Below, one piece after another: positions 25,867 to 37,527 of a DNA stretch of 64,000 nucleotides. Below the pieces are notes generated by a model. That model made no database searches, was not told the DNA's origin, and worked only from the letters and a program-made list of their open reading frames with translations. The position numbers were made by a program, and so were the translations under genes. Every line of letters starts with the position of its first letter. Positions within the stretch are counted from its first letter, which is position 1. Source of the DNA: Pelomonas nitida (GTDB lineage: Bacteria; Pseudomonadota; Gammaproteobacteria; Burkholderiales; Burkholderiaceae_C); the NCBI RefSeq assembly GCF_043555975.1, contig NZ_JBIGIA010000023.1, forward strand, positions 1-64,000, given 5' to 3'.

Positions 25867-27461
25867 CCGTATCGCGCCGCCACGCGCTGCAGGCCGCGCT
25901 GGCCGGCGCAGCCCTCGCCACCCCGGCCGCCGCCGCGCCACGCCCCGGCACAGGCATCGAGGGCCAACGCAAGGCCGACCGGGGGGATGGCCGCTACGTC
26001 AACCCCATCGTGCCCGGCGACCATGCCGACCCGACCATCCTGAAAGACGGCGCCGATTACTGGATGACGTTCTCGTCCTTCCAGTCCTACCCCGGCGCCG
26101 TCATCTGGCACTCGACGGACCTGGTCAACTGGACGCCCGTCACCGCCGCGCTGACCCAACCCATCGGCACCGTCTGGGCGATGGACCTCATCAAGCACGC
26201 GGGCCGCTACTACCTCTACATCCCGGTCCTCAACGACGCCGGCACGGGCATCTACGTCATCCACGCCGACGACATCCGCGGCCCGTGGAGCGCGCCCATC
26301 GACCTGAAGATCCCCGGCTGCATCGACCCCGGCCACGTGGTCGGTGAAGACGGCCGGCGTTACCTGTTCGTCAACGGCGGCCGGCGCGTGCGGCTCACGG
26401 CCGATGGCCTGGCCACCGACGGCCCGCTGGAAGACAAGGCCTGGACGCCCTGGCAATACCCCAAGGACTGGGTCGTCGAGATGTTCGCGCCCGAGGGGCC
26501 GAAGCTGCTGCGTCGCGGCGAGTGGTTCTACCTGATCTCGGCCGTTGGCGGCACGGCCGGGCCGCCCACCAGCCACATGGTCACCGTCGCGCGCTCACGC
26601 TCCGTCCACGGGCCCTGGGAGCACGCGCCCAACAACCCCATCGTGCGCACGACGAGTGCCGGCGAACCCTGGTGGTCGCGCGGCCACGCCAGCGTCGTCG
26701 AAGGCCCGAGCGGAGATCCTGGCGACTGGTGGATGGTCTATCACGGCTACGAGAACGGTTTTCGCACGCTGGGCCGCCAGGCGCTGCTGGAGCCCGTCGA
26801 GTGGACCCAGGACGGCTGGCTGCGCGCCAAGGGCGGCACGCTGGACCGGCCGCTGCCAGCGCCCCGCGGCGGCAAAGCCGGCCCGGCCGGCGTCGCCCTC
26901 TCGGACGACTTCTCGCGCAACCGCATGGGCGTGCAATGGACCTTCCACGCCCCCGGCCCCGATGAACTCTCGCGCCTGCAATGGCAGGACCGCAGCCTGC
27001 TGATGCGCGGCAAGGGCAAGTCCCTGGCCGACTGCTCGCCGCTGGTCTGCATCACGGGTGACCGCAGCTACGAGTGCAGCGTCGAGCTGGAGATCACCAG
27101 CCACGACAACACCGGCCACGGCGGCCTCGGCTTGTTCTACGACGAGCGCGGCCATGTCGGCATCGCCTTCAGCACGACGCAGCTGCTGACCTACGGCTAC
27201 GGCCAGGAGCACACCTGGATGCGCGAGAACCTGGCCACGCGCAAGGTCCACATCCGCCTGACCAACCGCGAGAACGTCGTCACCTTCCGCTTTTCGCGCG
27301 ATGACGGCCGCACCTGGGTGCAGCACCCCTGGCAGATGGAAGTTTCGGGCCTGCATCACAACGTGTTCGGCGGCTTCGTCAGCCTGCGCATCGCGCTGTT
27401 CAGCGCGGGTGCCGGCGAGGTGCGCGCCCGCAACTTCGTCTACCGAGGACTCCCCACGTGA
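25863..27461 (+). CDS. GH43 family beta-xylosidase or alpha-L-arabinofuranosidase
   Basis: A 532-aa enzyme. The five-bladed propeller begins at YVNPIVPGDHADPTILKDG (residues about 44-62), which holds the catalytic-base Asp. CIDPGHVVGEDGRRYLF and EGPKLLRRGEWFYLISA are typical later blades. The C-terminal beta-sandwich (about 350-530) corresponds to the GH43_C2 domain. MTVSRRHALQAALAGAALA is a Tat-like leader. GH43 arabinofuranosidases occur in Bacteroides xyloglucan loci, so removal of arabinose from side chains is one option; xylosidase activity cannot be excluded. The ATG overlaps the symporter stop (ATGA). Confidence 0.85.
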   Translation: MTVSRRHALQAALAGAALATPAAAAPRPGTGIEGQRKADRGDGRYVNPIVPGDHADPTILKDGADYWMTFSSFQSYPGAVIWHSTDLVNWTPVTAALTQPIGTVWAMDLIKHAGRYYLYIPVLNDAGTGIYVIHADDIRGPWSAPIDLKIPGCIDPGHVVGEDGRRYLFVNGGRRVRLTADGLATDGPLEDKAWTPWQYPKDWVVEMFAPEGPKLLRRGEWFYLISAVGGTAGPPTSHMVTVARSRSVHGPWEHAPNNPIVRTTSAGEPWWSRGHASVVEGPSGDPGDWWMVYHGYENGFRTLGRQALLEPVEWTQDGWLRAKGGTLDRPLPAPRGGKAGPAGVALSDDFSRNRMGVQWTFHAPGPDELSRLQWQDRSLLMRGKGKSLADCSPLVCITGDRSYECSVELEITSHDNTGHGGLGLFYDERGHVGIAFSTTQLLTYGYGQEHTWMRENLATRKVHIRLTNRENVVTFRFSRDDGRTWVQHPWQMEVSGLHHNVFGGFVSLRIALFSAGAGEVRARNFVYRGLPT

Positions 27462-29050
27462 CATCCCGCCGCCAACTGCTGGCCGCCGCCGCCGCGCTGC
27501 CGCTCGCCCCCCACGCCGCGCTCGCCGCCCAGCGCCAGCGCCAGCTCGTGCTGGACCTCGCGCAGGCCACGCAACCGCTGGACCGCTTCTTCGACCACTG
27601 CGTCGGCTCCGACTACCCGGGCACGCTGTTCCGCGAAGACTCCCTCGCGCAGCTGAAGACGGCGGTGGACGAGCTGGGCTTTCGCTACCTGCGCTTCCAC
27701 GCGATCTTCCATGACGTGTTCAAGACGGTCACGCGCGACACCGCCGGCCAGCTCGTATTCGACTTCACCCGTATCGACCAGCTCTACGACGCGCTGCTGG
27801 CCCGGCGCATCAAGCCCTTCGTCGAACTGGGCTTCACGCCGGCCGCGCTGAAGAGCTCCGACAACAAAATCTTCTACTGGGCCGGCAACACCTCCCACCC
27901 CGAGCCCACCGGCTGGGTCGCGCTCATCGACGCGTTCACGCGCCACCTGCTGCAGCGTTATGGCGCGGCCGAGGTGCGCAGCTGGTACTTCGAAGTGTGG
28001 AACGAGCCCAACCTCGACGGCTTCTGGGAAAAGGCCGACCGGCAGGCCTATTTCGACCTCTACACGCGCACGGCACGCGCCATCAAGGCCATCGACCCGC
28101 AGCTGCGCGTCGGCGGCCCGTCCACGGCCGGCGCAGCCTGGGTGCCGGAGTTCCTCGCCCACGCGAAGGCGACCGATACGCCGGTGGACTTCATCACCAC
28201 GCACACCTACGGCGTGGACAACGGCTTCCTCGACGAATTCGGCAAGGAAGACCTGAAGCTGTCGCCCTCGCCCGACGCCATCGTCGGCGACGTGCGCCGC
28301 GTGCGCCGCGAGATCGAGGCTTCGCACCTGCCGGGCCTGCCGCTGTTCTTCACCGAATGGAGCACCAGCTACAACCCGCGCGACCTGGTGCACGACAGCT
28401 ACATGAGCGCCGCCTACGTGCTGACCAAGCTGCGCCAGACCCAGGGCCTGGCCCAGCACATGAGCTACTGGACCTACACCGACCTCTTCGAGGAGCCCGG
28501 CCCGCCGGATGCCGCCTTCCACGGCGGCTTCGGGCTCATGACGCGGGACGGTGTGCGCAAGCCGGCCTGGTTCGCCTACCGCTACCTGCAGCAGCTGGCT
28601 GCACTGCAGGGCCGCGAGATTCCTTGTAACGACGGGTTCAGCTGGGCCGCCACCGATGGCGAGCAACTGCGCGTGCTCGTCTGGGACTGGCGCAACACCG
28701 AGCAGCAGCTCAGCAACCGCAGCTTCTTCGGGCGCCCGCAGCCGGCACGCGACGTGGGCAGCGTCAGCATCGAGCTGCGCCACCTGCCGCCGGGCCGCTA
28801 TCGCCTCACGCAGCACCGCACCGGCTACCTCGCCAACGACGCGCACACGCTCTACCTGAAGATGGGCGCGCCCAAGGACCTCGACGCACGCCAGCTCGCC
28901 GAGCTGCAGGCCGCCACCACCGACCAGCCCGAACGCCTGCCCCAGCGCCAGCGTGAACTGCGCGTCGGCAGCGCCGGCACCGCCCGGCTGAAGCTCGCCC
29001 TGCGCAGCCACGACATCGTGCTGCTCAGCCTGACCCGGGTCACCGGCTGA
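27458..29050 (+). CDS. GH39 beta-xylosidase-like enzyme
   Basis: A 530-aa secreted enzyme. MTSRRQLLAAAAALPLAPHAALA is a Tat-like leader. The TIM barrel carries YFEVWNEPNLDGFW near residues 175-188 with the acid/base Glu and FFTEWSTSYN near 297-306 with the nucleophile Glu, as in GH39 beta-xylosidases. The C-terminal beta domain continues to the end. The start is GTG 27458, overlapping the GH43 stop by 4 bases (GTGA). It ends the long plus-strand run; a GC hairpin follows at 29287. Hydrolysis of xylo-oligosaccharides is the likely role. Confidence 0.88.
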   Translation: MTSRRQLLAAAAALPLAPHAALAAQRQRQLVLDLAQATQPLDRFFDHCVGSDYPGTLFREDSLAQLKTAVDELGFRYLRFHAIFHDVFKTVTRDTAGQLVFDFTRIDQLYDALLARRIKPFVELGFTPAALKSSDNKIFYWAGNTSHPEPTGWVALIDAFTRHLLQRYGAAEVRSWYFEVWNEPNLDGFWEKADRQAYFDLYTRTARAIKAIDPQLRVGGPSTAGAAWVPEFLAHAKATDTPVDFITTHTYGVDNGFLDEFGKEDLKLSPSPDAIVGDVRRVRREIEASHLPGLPLFFTEWSTSYNPRDLVHDSYMSAAYVLTKLRQTQGLAQHMSYWTYTDLFEEPGPPDAAFHGGFGLMTRDGVRKPAWFAYRYLQQLAALQGREIPCNDGFSWAATDGEQLRVLVWDWRNTEQQLSNRSFFGRPQPARDVGSVSIELRHLPPGRYRLTQHRTGYLANDAHTLYLKMGAPKDLDARQLAELQAATTDQPERLPQRQRELRVGSAGTARLKLALRSHDIVLLSLTRVTG

Positions 29051-29286
29051 AGCGCCGCGCACGCCTGCCGCGCCGATGGGCGGGCAGGCCGTCGCCGCAG
29101 CCATCGCCCGCTGGACGCTGAACGCACGGTTACGTCCCGGTGCTGCACGCGGCCACGGGCGGCGACACAATCACCGCACCGTTGCGTTCGGCCGCAAGGG
29201 CCATGCGCCAATCGCGCCGCCCTGATCGAGGCCACCGCCCAGCCATCAGCTGACGGCGACCCTGACAAAGCCTGACCCGACACCGA

Positions 29287-29312
29287 GGCGCCGCCCCCAA
29301 GCCGGCGGCGCC
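29287..29312 (+). terminator. Hairpin in the 323-bp gap before GH5
   Basis: Arms GGCGCCGCC/GGCGGCGCC enclose an 8-base loop within the otherwise empty stretch 29051-29373. It probably ends transcription from the GH39 operon. No gene, RNA or clear promoter is recognised in the rest of the gap, though the GH5 promoter should lie in 29313-29373 or upstream. Confidence 0.5.
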
Positions 29313-29373
29313 CTTGTGCTGCGCACAGCATGAGGCGGACTGTGCTGCAGCGTTTTCAACATAGGAAACCACC

Positions 29374-30753
29374 ATGAGATCCAAACTCCTGACGTCCCTG
29401 TGCCTGCTGGCGCTTGCGCTGTCGAGCTCGGCCCAAGCTGCTACCAAGGCCTGCACGGCCACGGCCATCAAGCCCTACATCAAGGTCGGCGGCAGCTGGA
29501 CGAACACCGCTGCCTCCAACGTCGCCGCCGGCACGACGTTTGTGCTGGGCCCCCAGCCCACGTCGGGCGGCAGCTGGGCCTGGAGCGGCTGCGGCAGCGC
29601 GGGCACGTCTCGCGAGCAAAGCCTCACGGCCAAGTCGAGCTGCACGGCGACCGTGACCTACACGAACAGCTGCGGCACCAAGTCGACCCAGGCCTTCAAG
29701 CTCACCGTGCCCGGCATGCGTGACCTGACGAGCCTGCAACTGTCCAAGCAAATGGGCGCGGGCTGGAACCTCGGGAACTCGCTCGAAGCCATCGGCGGTG
29801 AGACCGCCTGGGGCAACCCGCAGGCCACGCAGGCGCTGTTCAACGCCGTGAAGGCCGCCGGCTTCAAGACCGTGCGCATCCCCGTCGCGTGGAAGCAGTA
29901 CGCCGACGCCAACGACAACATCAGCGCCGCCTGGATGAGCCGCGTGACGCAAGTCGTCAACTACGCCAAGAACGCCGGCCTCTACGCGATGATCAACCTG
30001 CATTGGGACGGCGGCTGGATGCAGCCCACCTACGCCCAGCAGGCCACCGTGAATGCACGCATCACGAAGTTCTGGACGCAGATCGCGAACAACTTCAAGG
30101 GCTACGACGACACGCTGCTGTTCGCGGGCACGAACGAGGTGATGGTGACCGGCGACTACGGCACGCCCACGGTCGAGTACTACACGGTGCAGAACGGCTT
30201 CAACCAGACCTTCGTGAACGCGGTGCGCGCGACCGGTGGCAACAACCTGGCACGCCACCTCATCGTGCAGGGCTTCAACACCAACATCGACCACACGGTG
30301 AACTTCGCGACACTGCCCAACGACTCCGCGACCAAGCGGCTGATGATGGAAGTGCACTTCTACGACCCCTACAACTTCACGCTGAACGAAAACAGCAGCA
30401 TCTGGCAGTGGGGTGCGTCGGCCACCAATGCGGCCAACACCGAGACCTGGGCCAACGAGGCCTGGGTGGACGCGCAGTTCCAGAAGATGAAGACCCGCTA
30501 CGTCGACGCCGGCATTCCGGTCATCCTCGGCGAGTTCGGCGCCATCCGGCGCACGGAGTTCTCGGGGGCGGAAACGTATCGCACGAACTGGGCTCGCTAC
30601 GTGGCCCGCTCGGCCTGGACGCACGGCGCCGTGCCCGTGTGGTGGGATGCCGGCTCGCCGAGCGCCAACCACAGCACCGGGCTGCTGGATCGCAACAGCG
30701 GCGCGCAGATCCATCCGAATCTGATCAGCGCCATCGTCAAGTCAGCGCAATGA
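29374..30753 (+). CDS. GH5 endoglucanase/xyloglucanase with N-terminal beta domain
   Basis: A 459-aa secreted enzyme. Signal peptide MRSKLLTSLCLLALALSSSAQA is followed by a Cys-containing beta-rich domain at about 25-110, possibly Ig-like or carbohydrate-binding and not recognised further. The GH5 barrel then begins at MGAGWNLGNSLEA. INLHWDGGW, AGTNEVM near residue 254 (acid/base Glu) and ILGEFGAI near 386 (nucleophile Glu) fit subfamily 4, which includes xyloglucanases such as Cellvibrio GH5D. AGGAAACC precedes the ATG. The 323-bp gap suggests its own promoter. Substrate is inferred from the neighbours. Confidence 0.9.
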   Translation: MRSKLLTSLCLLALALSSSAQAATKACTATAIKPYIKVGGSWTNTAASNVAAGTTFVLGPQPTSGGSWAWSGCGSAGTSREQSLTAKSSCTATVTYTNSCGTKSTQAFKLTVPGMRDLTSLQLSKQMGAGWNLGNSLEAIGGETAWGNPQATQALFNAVKAAGFKTVRIPVAWKQYADANDNISAAWMSRVTQVVNYAKNAGLYAMINLHWDGGWMQPTYAQQATVNARITKFWTQIANNFKGYDDTLLFAGTNEVMVTGDYGTPTVEYYTVQNGFNQTFVNAVRATGGNNLARHLIVQGFNTNIDHTVNFATLPNDSATKRLMMEVHFYDPYNFTLNENSSIWQWGASATNAANTETWANEAWVDAQFQKMKTRYVDAGIPVILGEFGAIRRTEFSGAETYRTNWARYVARSAWTHGAVPVWWDAGSPSANHSTGLLDRNSGAQIHPNLISAIVKSAQ

Positions 30754-30759
30754 CGCCAG

Positions 30760-30780
30760 GGCCGGGGCAAAGCCCCGGCC
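30760..30780. terminator. Shared bidirectional terminator, GH5 and H-NS genes
   Basis: A perfect hairpin with arms GGCCGGGGC/GCCCCGGCC and an AAA loop sits between two convergent genes. On the plus strand it is followed by TGTTGTG. It is placed to end both transcripts. Confidence 0.75.
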
Positions 30781-30792
30781 TGTTGTGCTGCT

Positions 30793-31140
30793 TCAGCGCG
30801 ACACCAGAAGATCCTCGGGCTGCTTGCCCGCGGCCAACGCGTCCTTGAACCAGTTCGGGCGCTTGCCAACGCCCGACCAGGTGCGGCCTGCGCCGTCGGT
30901 GTACTTGGCCACGCCCGCGGGCTTGCGCGCCGCGGGTTTGCGGGCCGGGGCGGCCACCGCGCGCTTGCGCGTGGCGCGCGCCGGCGCGCCGCCGAACAGC
31001 TCTTCGGGCGTGAGGTCGTAGTGGGCGATGGCCTCCTTGATACGACCGATGACACCGGCCTTCTCACGCGAACGCAAGGTGTCTGCCTGCTTTTGCAATT
31101 GCGCAATCTGCTTCATCAGCGTTTGCAGATTCTTTGCCAT
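30793..31140 (-). CDS. H-NS histone-like nucleoid protein
   Basis: A 115-aa DNA-binding protein. The N-terminal third (MAKNLQTLMKQIAQLQKQAD) is a coiled coil for oligomerisation. The middle is rich in Ala, Arg and Lys with AT-hook-like patterns (TRKRAVAAPARKPAARKP). The C-terminal domain YTDGAGRTWSGVGKRPNWF is the H-NS DNA-binding motif. Such proteins silence AT-rich or horizontally acquired DNA. ATG 31140 has GGAG about 9 bases upstream; the longer reading frame upstream is not needed. It is transcribed alone and converges on GH5. Confidence 0.92.
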   Translation of the reverse strand: MAKNLQTLMKQIAQLQKQADTLRSREKAGVIGRIKEAIAHYDLTPEELFGGAPARATRKRAVAAPARKPAARKPAGVAKYTDGAGRTWSGVGKRPNWFKDALAAGKQPEDLLVSR

Positions 31141-31410
31141 GTCTGAACTCCAGCGACTTGTTGTTGTGTCCGGAGAATTCGACCACAGAAGATGGGCGCG
31201 CATGGGCGGCTGACGGCTGCCAGTCATGGGAATGACGCGCAGCCATCAGCGAAACACTGATTCGCTGGACCAGCACTGCATCGGCCAATGCCTACAGCGC
31301 AATGGCCCGCATCCCGACCCTCAAGCACGAGCTGGTGGCGCAAATTGGCGGTGTGGCGACGGCGATGCCGCGCCATTCAAAGCGATTTGCAATCCCCAAA
31401 GGAGCCCCCC

Positions 31411-31752
31411 ATGTCCTATCCCACCATCTCCTCGTCCAAGGTCGAAGGCACGACCGTCTACAACCTGCACGGCGACAAGCTCGGCTCGATCGATGACCTC
31501 GTCATCGACAAGCGCAGCGGCCAGGTTCGCTACGCCGCGCTGGAGTTCGGCGGCTTCCTGGGCATGGGCACCGACCGTTATCCGCTGCCGTGGAACATGC
31601 TGAAGTACGACACCAACAAGGATGGCTACGTCGTCAACATCGACAAGACCCAGCTGGAGCGCGCACCGCGCTACACCGAAGACGAAGCGCCGACCTACAC
31701 CGATGAGTACGGCCGCAAGGTCTACGACTACTACGGCTTCCCCTGGATCTGA
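31411..31752 (+). CDS. PRC-barrel domain protein
   Basis: A 113-aa soluble protein. Residues about 10-75 form a PRC-barrel (GDKLGSIDDLVIDKRSGQVRYAALEFGGFLGMGTDRYPLPW), the fold found in photosynthetic reaction-centre H subunits and RNA-processing factors. The Tyr-rich tail YTEDEAPTYTDEYGRKVYDYYGFPW is typical of stress-linked betaproteobacterial members. GGAG lies about 7 bases before the ATG. Function is unknown. The 270 bp between this gene and the H-NS gene hold their divergent promoters; nothing else is recognised there. Confidence 0.85.
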   Translation: MSYPTISSSKVEGTTVYNLHGDKLGSIDDLVIDKRSGQVRYAALEFGGFLGMGTDRYPLPWNMLKYDTNKDGYVVNIDKTQLERAPRYTEDEAPTYTDEYGRKVYDYYGFPWI

Positions 31753-31777
31753 CGCGCGCCGGGCGCACACCGGCCAA

Positions 31778-31825
31778 GCGGGCGGGTAGCGGTTGGCGCC
31801 ACGGCGCCATACCGCTCCCGCCCGC
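31778..31825 (+). terminator. Long hairpin after the PRC-barrel gene
   Basis: A 48-nt near-perfect stem runs from GCGGGCGGG through GGTTGGCGCC and folds back to CCCGCCCGC, with one bulged base and a 2-base loop. It is followed by GATCGTTT. It starts 25 bases after the stop and probably terminates transcription. The remaining 218 bases to 32043 are very GC-rich and show no gene. Confidence 0.65.
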
Positions 31826-32043
31826 GATCGTTTGAGGCCGCGCGGCGCCGCCACCGCCGCCACTCGCGGCGTAGCGGCCGGTGAGCCCGCGCTCGCGCGG
31901 GCGCCGCCATCACCCCCAAGCGGCGTTGTCCGACGGCAGCGCCGCCGCGGCACCGACAGGGCGCCGCCCCGCTCGTTTCTAAGCTGACGGCACGGGCGTT
32001 GAAAGCCCGCCGATCCCCCGCCATCAATCCCAAGGAGAGACCC

Positions 32044-32592
32044 ATGACGACCCGATTCCAAGCCCCCCGTCTGCTGTGCGCCCTGCTGTTTGCCGGCCTG
32101 GCCGGCGCCGCCTCGGCCAACATCAGCAAGCCCGTCTACAACACCGCCAAGGACGAAGTGAAGGCCATGTTCAAGGCCGAGCGCGACAGCTGCGACACCC
32201 TGTCCGGCAACGCCAAGGACGTCTGCGTCGAACGCGCCAAGGGCCAGGAGAAGGTGGCCCTCGCCCACCTGGAGTACCAGTACACCGGCAAGGAAAAGGA
32301 CCGCAACGACTACCTCGAGGCCCGCTTCGACGCCAAGTACAAGGTCGCCAAGGAAGCCTGTGACGACAAGTCGGGCAACGCCAAGGACGTCTGCGTGGCC
32401 GACGCCAAGGCCGCACACGACAAGGCCAAGGCCGACTGGAAGGCGCACAAGAAGATCGTCGAAGCGCAGAACGACCAGATGGAAGCCAAGCTCAAGGCTG
32501 ACTACAAGGCTGCCAACGAGCGCTGCGACGTCCTGTCCGGCGACGCCAAGGACAGCTGCCAGGCCAGCGCCAAGGCCCGCTACTTCCAGTGA
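32044..32592 (+). CDS. Periplasmic protein with three CxxLSGxAKDxC repeats
   Basis: A 182-aa protein with signal peptide MTTRFQAPRLLCALLFAGLAGAASA. The mature part is charged and mostly helical. A unit of the form C-D-x-x-S-G-x-A-K-D-x-C-x-x-x-A-K occurs three times, near residues 50, 107 and 159, separated by Lys/Glu/Ala helical spacers. Each unit has two Cys, which suggests three intra-unit disulfides in the periplasm. Similar proteins in betaproteobacteria are left as hypothetical or labelled TolA-like. Function is not known. GGAG precedes the ATG, and a clear terminator follows. Confidence 0.8.
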   Translation: MTTRFQAPRLLCALLFAGLAGAASANISKPVYNTAKDEVKAMFKAERDSCDTLSGNAKDVCVERAKGQEKVALAHLEYQYTGKEKDRNDYLEARFDAKYKVAKEACDDKSGNAKDVCVADAKAAHDKAKADWKAHKKIVEAQNDQMEAKLKADYKAANERCDVLSGDAKDSCQASAKARYFQ

Positions 32593-32601
32593 TGAAGCCG
32601 C

Positions 32602-32631
32602 GTCCCGCCCACTCTCGAGGCGGGACATTTT
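32602..32631 (+). terminator. Intrinsic terminator
   Basis: Arms GTCCCGCC/GGCGGGAC with a 9-base loop are followed by ATTTTTC. This is a good Rho-independent terminator just after the Cys-repeat protein gene. Confidence 0.85.
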
Positions 32632-32731
32632 TCGCTGGCATGGGGTTTGCTCTTAACCAGGAATTCAAGCGGCATTTCCAGTCGCGATCCCGGGGATGAC
32701 CGGGCCGATGGCCTGGCGAGGAGCAAATTTC

Positions 32732-33100
32732 ATGTCGAGCGAGGATATTCGTGTGGTGCTGGTCGATGACGACATCGACACCTGTGAGACCTTGAGCAGC
32801 TTGTTGCAGTTCGATGGCTACAGTGTGCGCGTTGCACGCACGGCGCAGGACGCCATCACCGCCGTGGACGAATATCAACCCGTGTGTGCGCTGGTCGACC
32901 TCGGGCTGCCCGACCTCGACGGCTGCGAGCTCAGCAAGCGCCTGCGCAGCCGCTACGGGCCCGATCTCGTGCTGATTGCCGTGACCGGCCGCAGCGGCGA
33001 TGACGAGCACAACTTGGCCATGGCCTGTGGCATCGACCATGTGCTGTGCAAGCCGTTGACGGCCGAAAACCTCCGGCGCTTCTTCCCCCCTCGGACCTGA
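32732..33100 (+). CDS. Single-domain response regulator
   Basis: A 122-aa CheY-like receiver with no output domain. VVLVDDD at 8-14 gives the acidic pocket, ALVDLGLPDLDG near 51-62 the phospho-acceptor Asp, AVTG the switch Thr, and LCKPL the conserved Lys. ATG 32732 was chosen for AGGAG nine bases upstream; 12 more in-frame codons upstream lack a ribosome site. It lies 133 bp before the large hybrid kinase and may be a phosphorelay partner for it. Confidence 0.87.
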   Translation: MSSEDIRVVLVDDDIDTCETLSSLLQFDGYSVRVARTAQDAITAVDEYQPVCALVDLGLPDLDGCELSKRLRSRYGPDLVLIAVTGRSGDDEHNLAMACGIDHVLCKPLTAENLRRFFPPRT

Positions 33101-33233
33101 TTTACCGGTAAGAACCGGTAACTTTTGCCGACACCCCGGCGAACTTGACCGATAGCGCGCTCCCGGCCGTCTGCCGCGGCCTGCCCGTCCGGACGCCGAC
33201 GCGTCAGCGCAAGAACGACAACAAGGATCCGCG

Positions 33234-36707
<3,474 letters not shown>

Positions 36708-36708
36708 C

Positions 36709-37527
36709 ATGCCGCAGGGACTGCTGGAACTCGAAGTGCGCCTGCTGATGGAGGCCATCTACGCGCGCTACAACCACGACTTCCGCGAGTACTCGCTCGC
36801 GTCGCAGAAGCGGCGCGTGCAGCATGCGGTGGAGCAGTTGCGCTGCGACTCGGTCTCGGCGCTGCAGGGGCTGGTGCTGCGCGACGCGCGCGCCTTCGCG
36901 CAGCTGCTGGAGATCCTGACCGTGCCGTTCACGGAGATGTTCCGCGAGCCGGCCTTCTTCCTGGAATTGCGGCGCCAGGTCGTGCCGGTGCTGCACACCT
37001 ACCCATCGCTGAAGATCTGGGTGGCGGGCTGTGCCAGCGGCGAGGAGGTCTATTCGCTGGCCATCCTGCTGCACGAGGAGGGGCTGCTGGAGCGCAGCAT
37101 CATCTATGCGACCGACATCAACCCCGCCGTGCTCGATCGCGCGCGCCAGGGCATCTTTCCGCTGAGCGACCTGCAGCAGTACACCAGCAACTACCAGGCC
37201 GCCGGCGGCACCAGCGGGTTCTCGGACTACTACACCGCTGCCTACGGCGCGGCCCGCTTCGACCCCGAGCTGCGCCGCCGCGTGACCTTCGCCGACCACA
37301 GCCTGGCCACCGACCACGTGTTCTCCGAAACCCACCTGATCTGCTGCCGCAACGTGCTGATCTACTTCAACCGCCAGTTGCAGGACCGCGCCATCGGCCT
37401 GTTCGCACAGTCGCTGTGCCACCGCGGATTCCTGGGTCTGGGCAGCAAGGAGAGCCTGGACTTCAGCGAGCACGGCGCCGCCTTCGAGCCCGTGGCGGCG
37501 CGCGAACGGCTCTTTCGCAAGCGATGA
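36709..37527 (+). CDS. CheR-type protein-glutamate methyltransferase
   Basis: A 272-aa cytoplasmic SAM-dependent methyltransferase. The N-terminal helical CheR_N part has TEMFREPAFF. The Rossmann domain has IWVAGCASGEEVYSLAILL near 98-116 (SAM motif I), ATDINPAVLDRAR and CRNVLIYFNRQLQ, all typical of CheR. In chemotaxis it methylates receptors; here it is placed between a hybrid kinase and CheB without receptor or CheA nearby, so a non-chemotactic adaptation role is possible. The start was set at 36709, one base after the kinase stop; the longer frame overlaps the kinase gene. Confidence 0.9.
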   Translation: MPQGLLELEVRLLMEAIYARYNHDFREYSLASQKRRVQHAVEQLRCDSVSALQGLVLRDARAFAQLLEILTVPFTEMFREPAFFLELRRQVVPVLHTYPSLKIWVAGCASGEEVYSLAILLHEEGLLERSIIYATDINPAVLDRARQGIFPLSDLQQYTSNYQAAGGTSGFSDYYTAAYGAARFDPELRRRVTFADHSLATDHVFSETHLICCRNVLIYFNRQLQDRAIGLFAQSLCHRGFLGLGSKESLDFSEHGAAFEPVAARERLFRKR

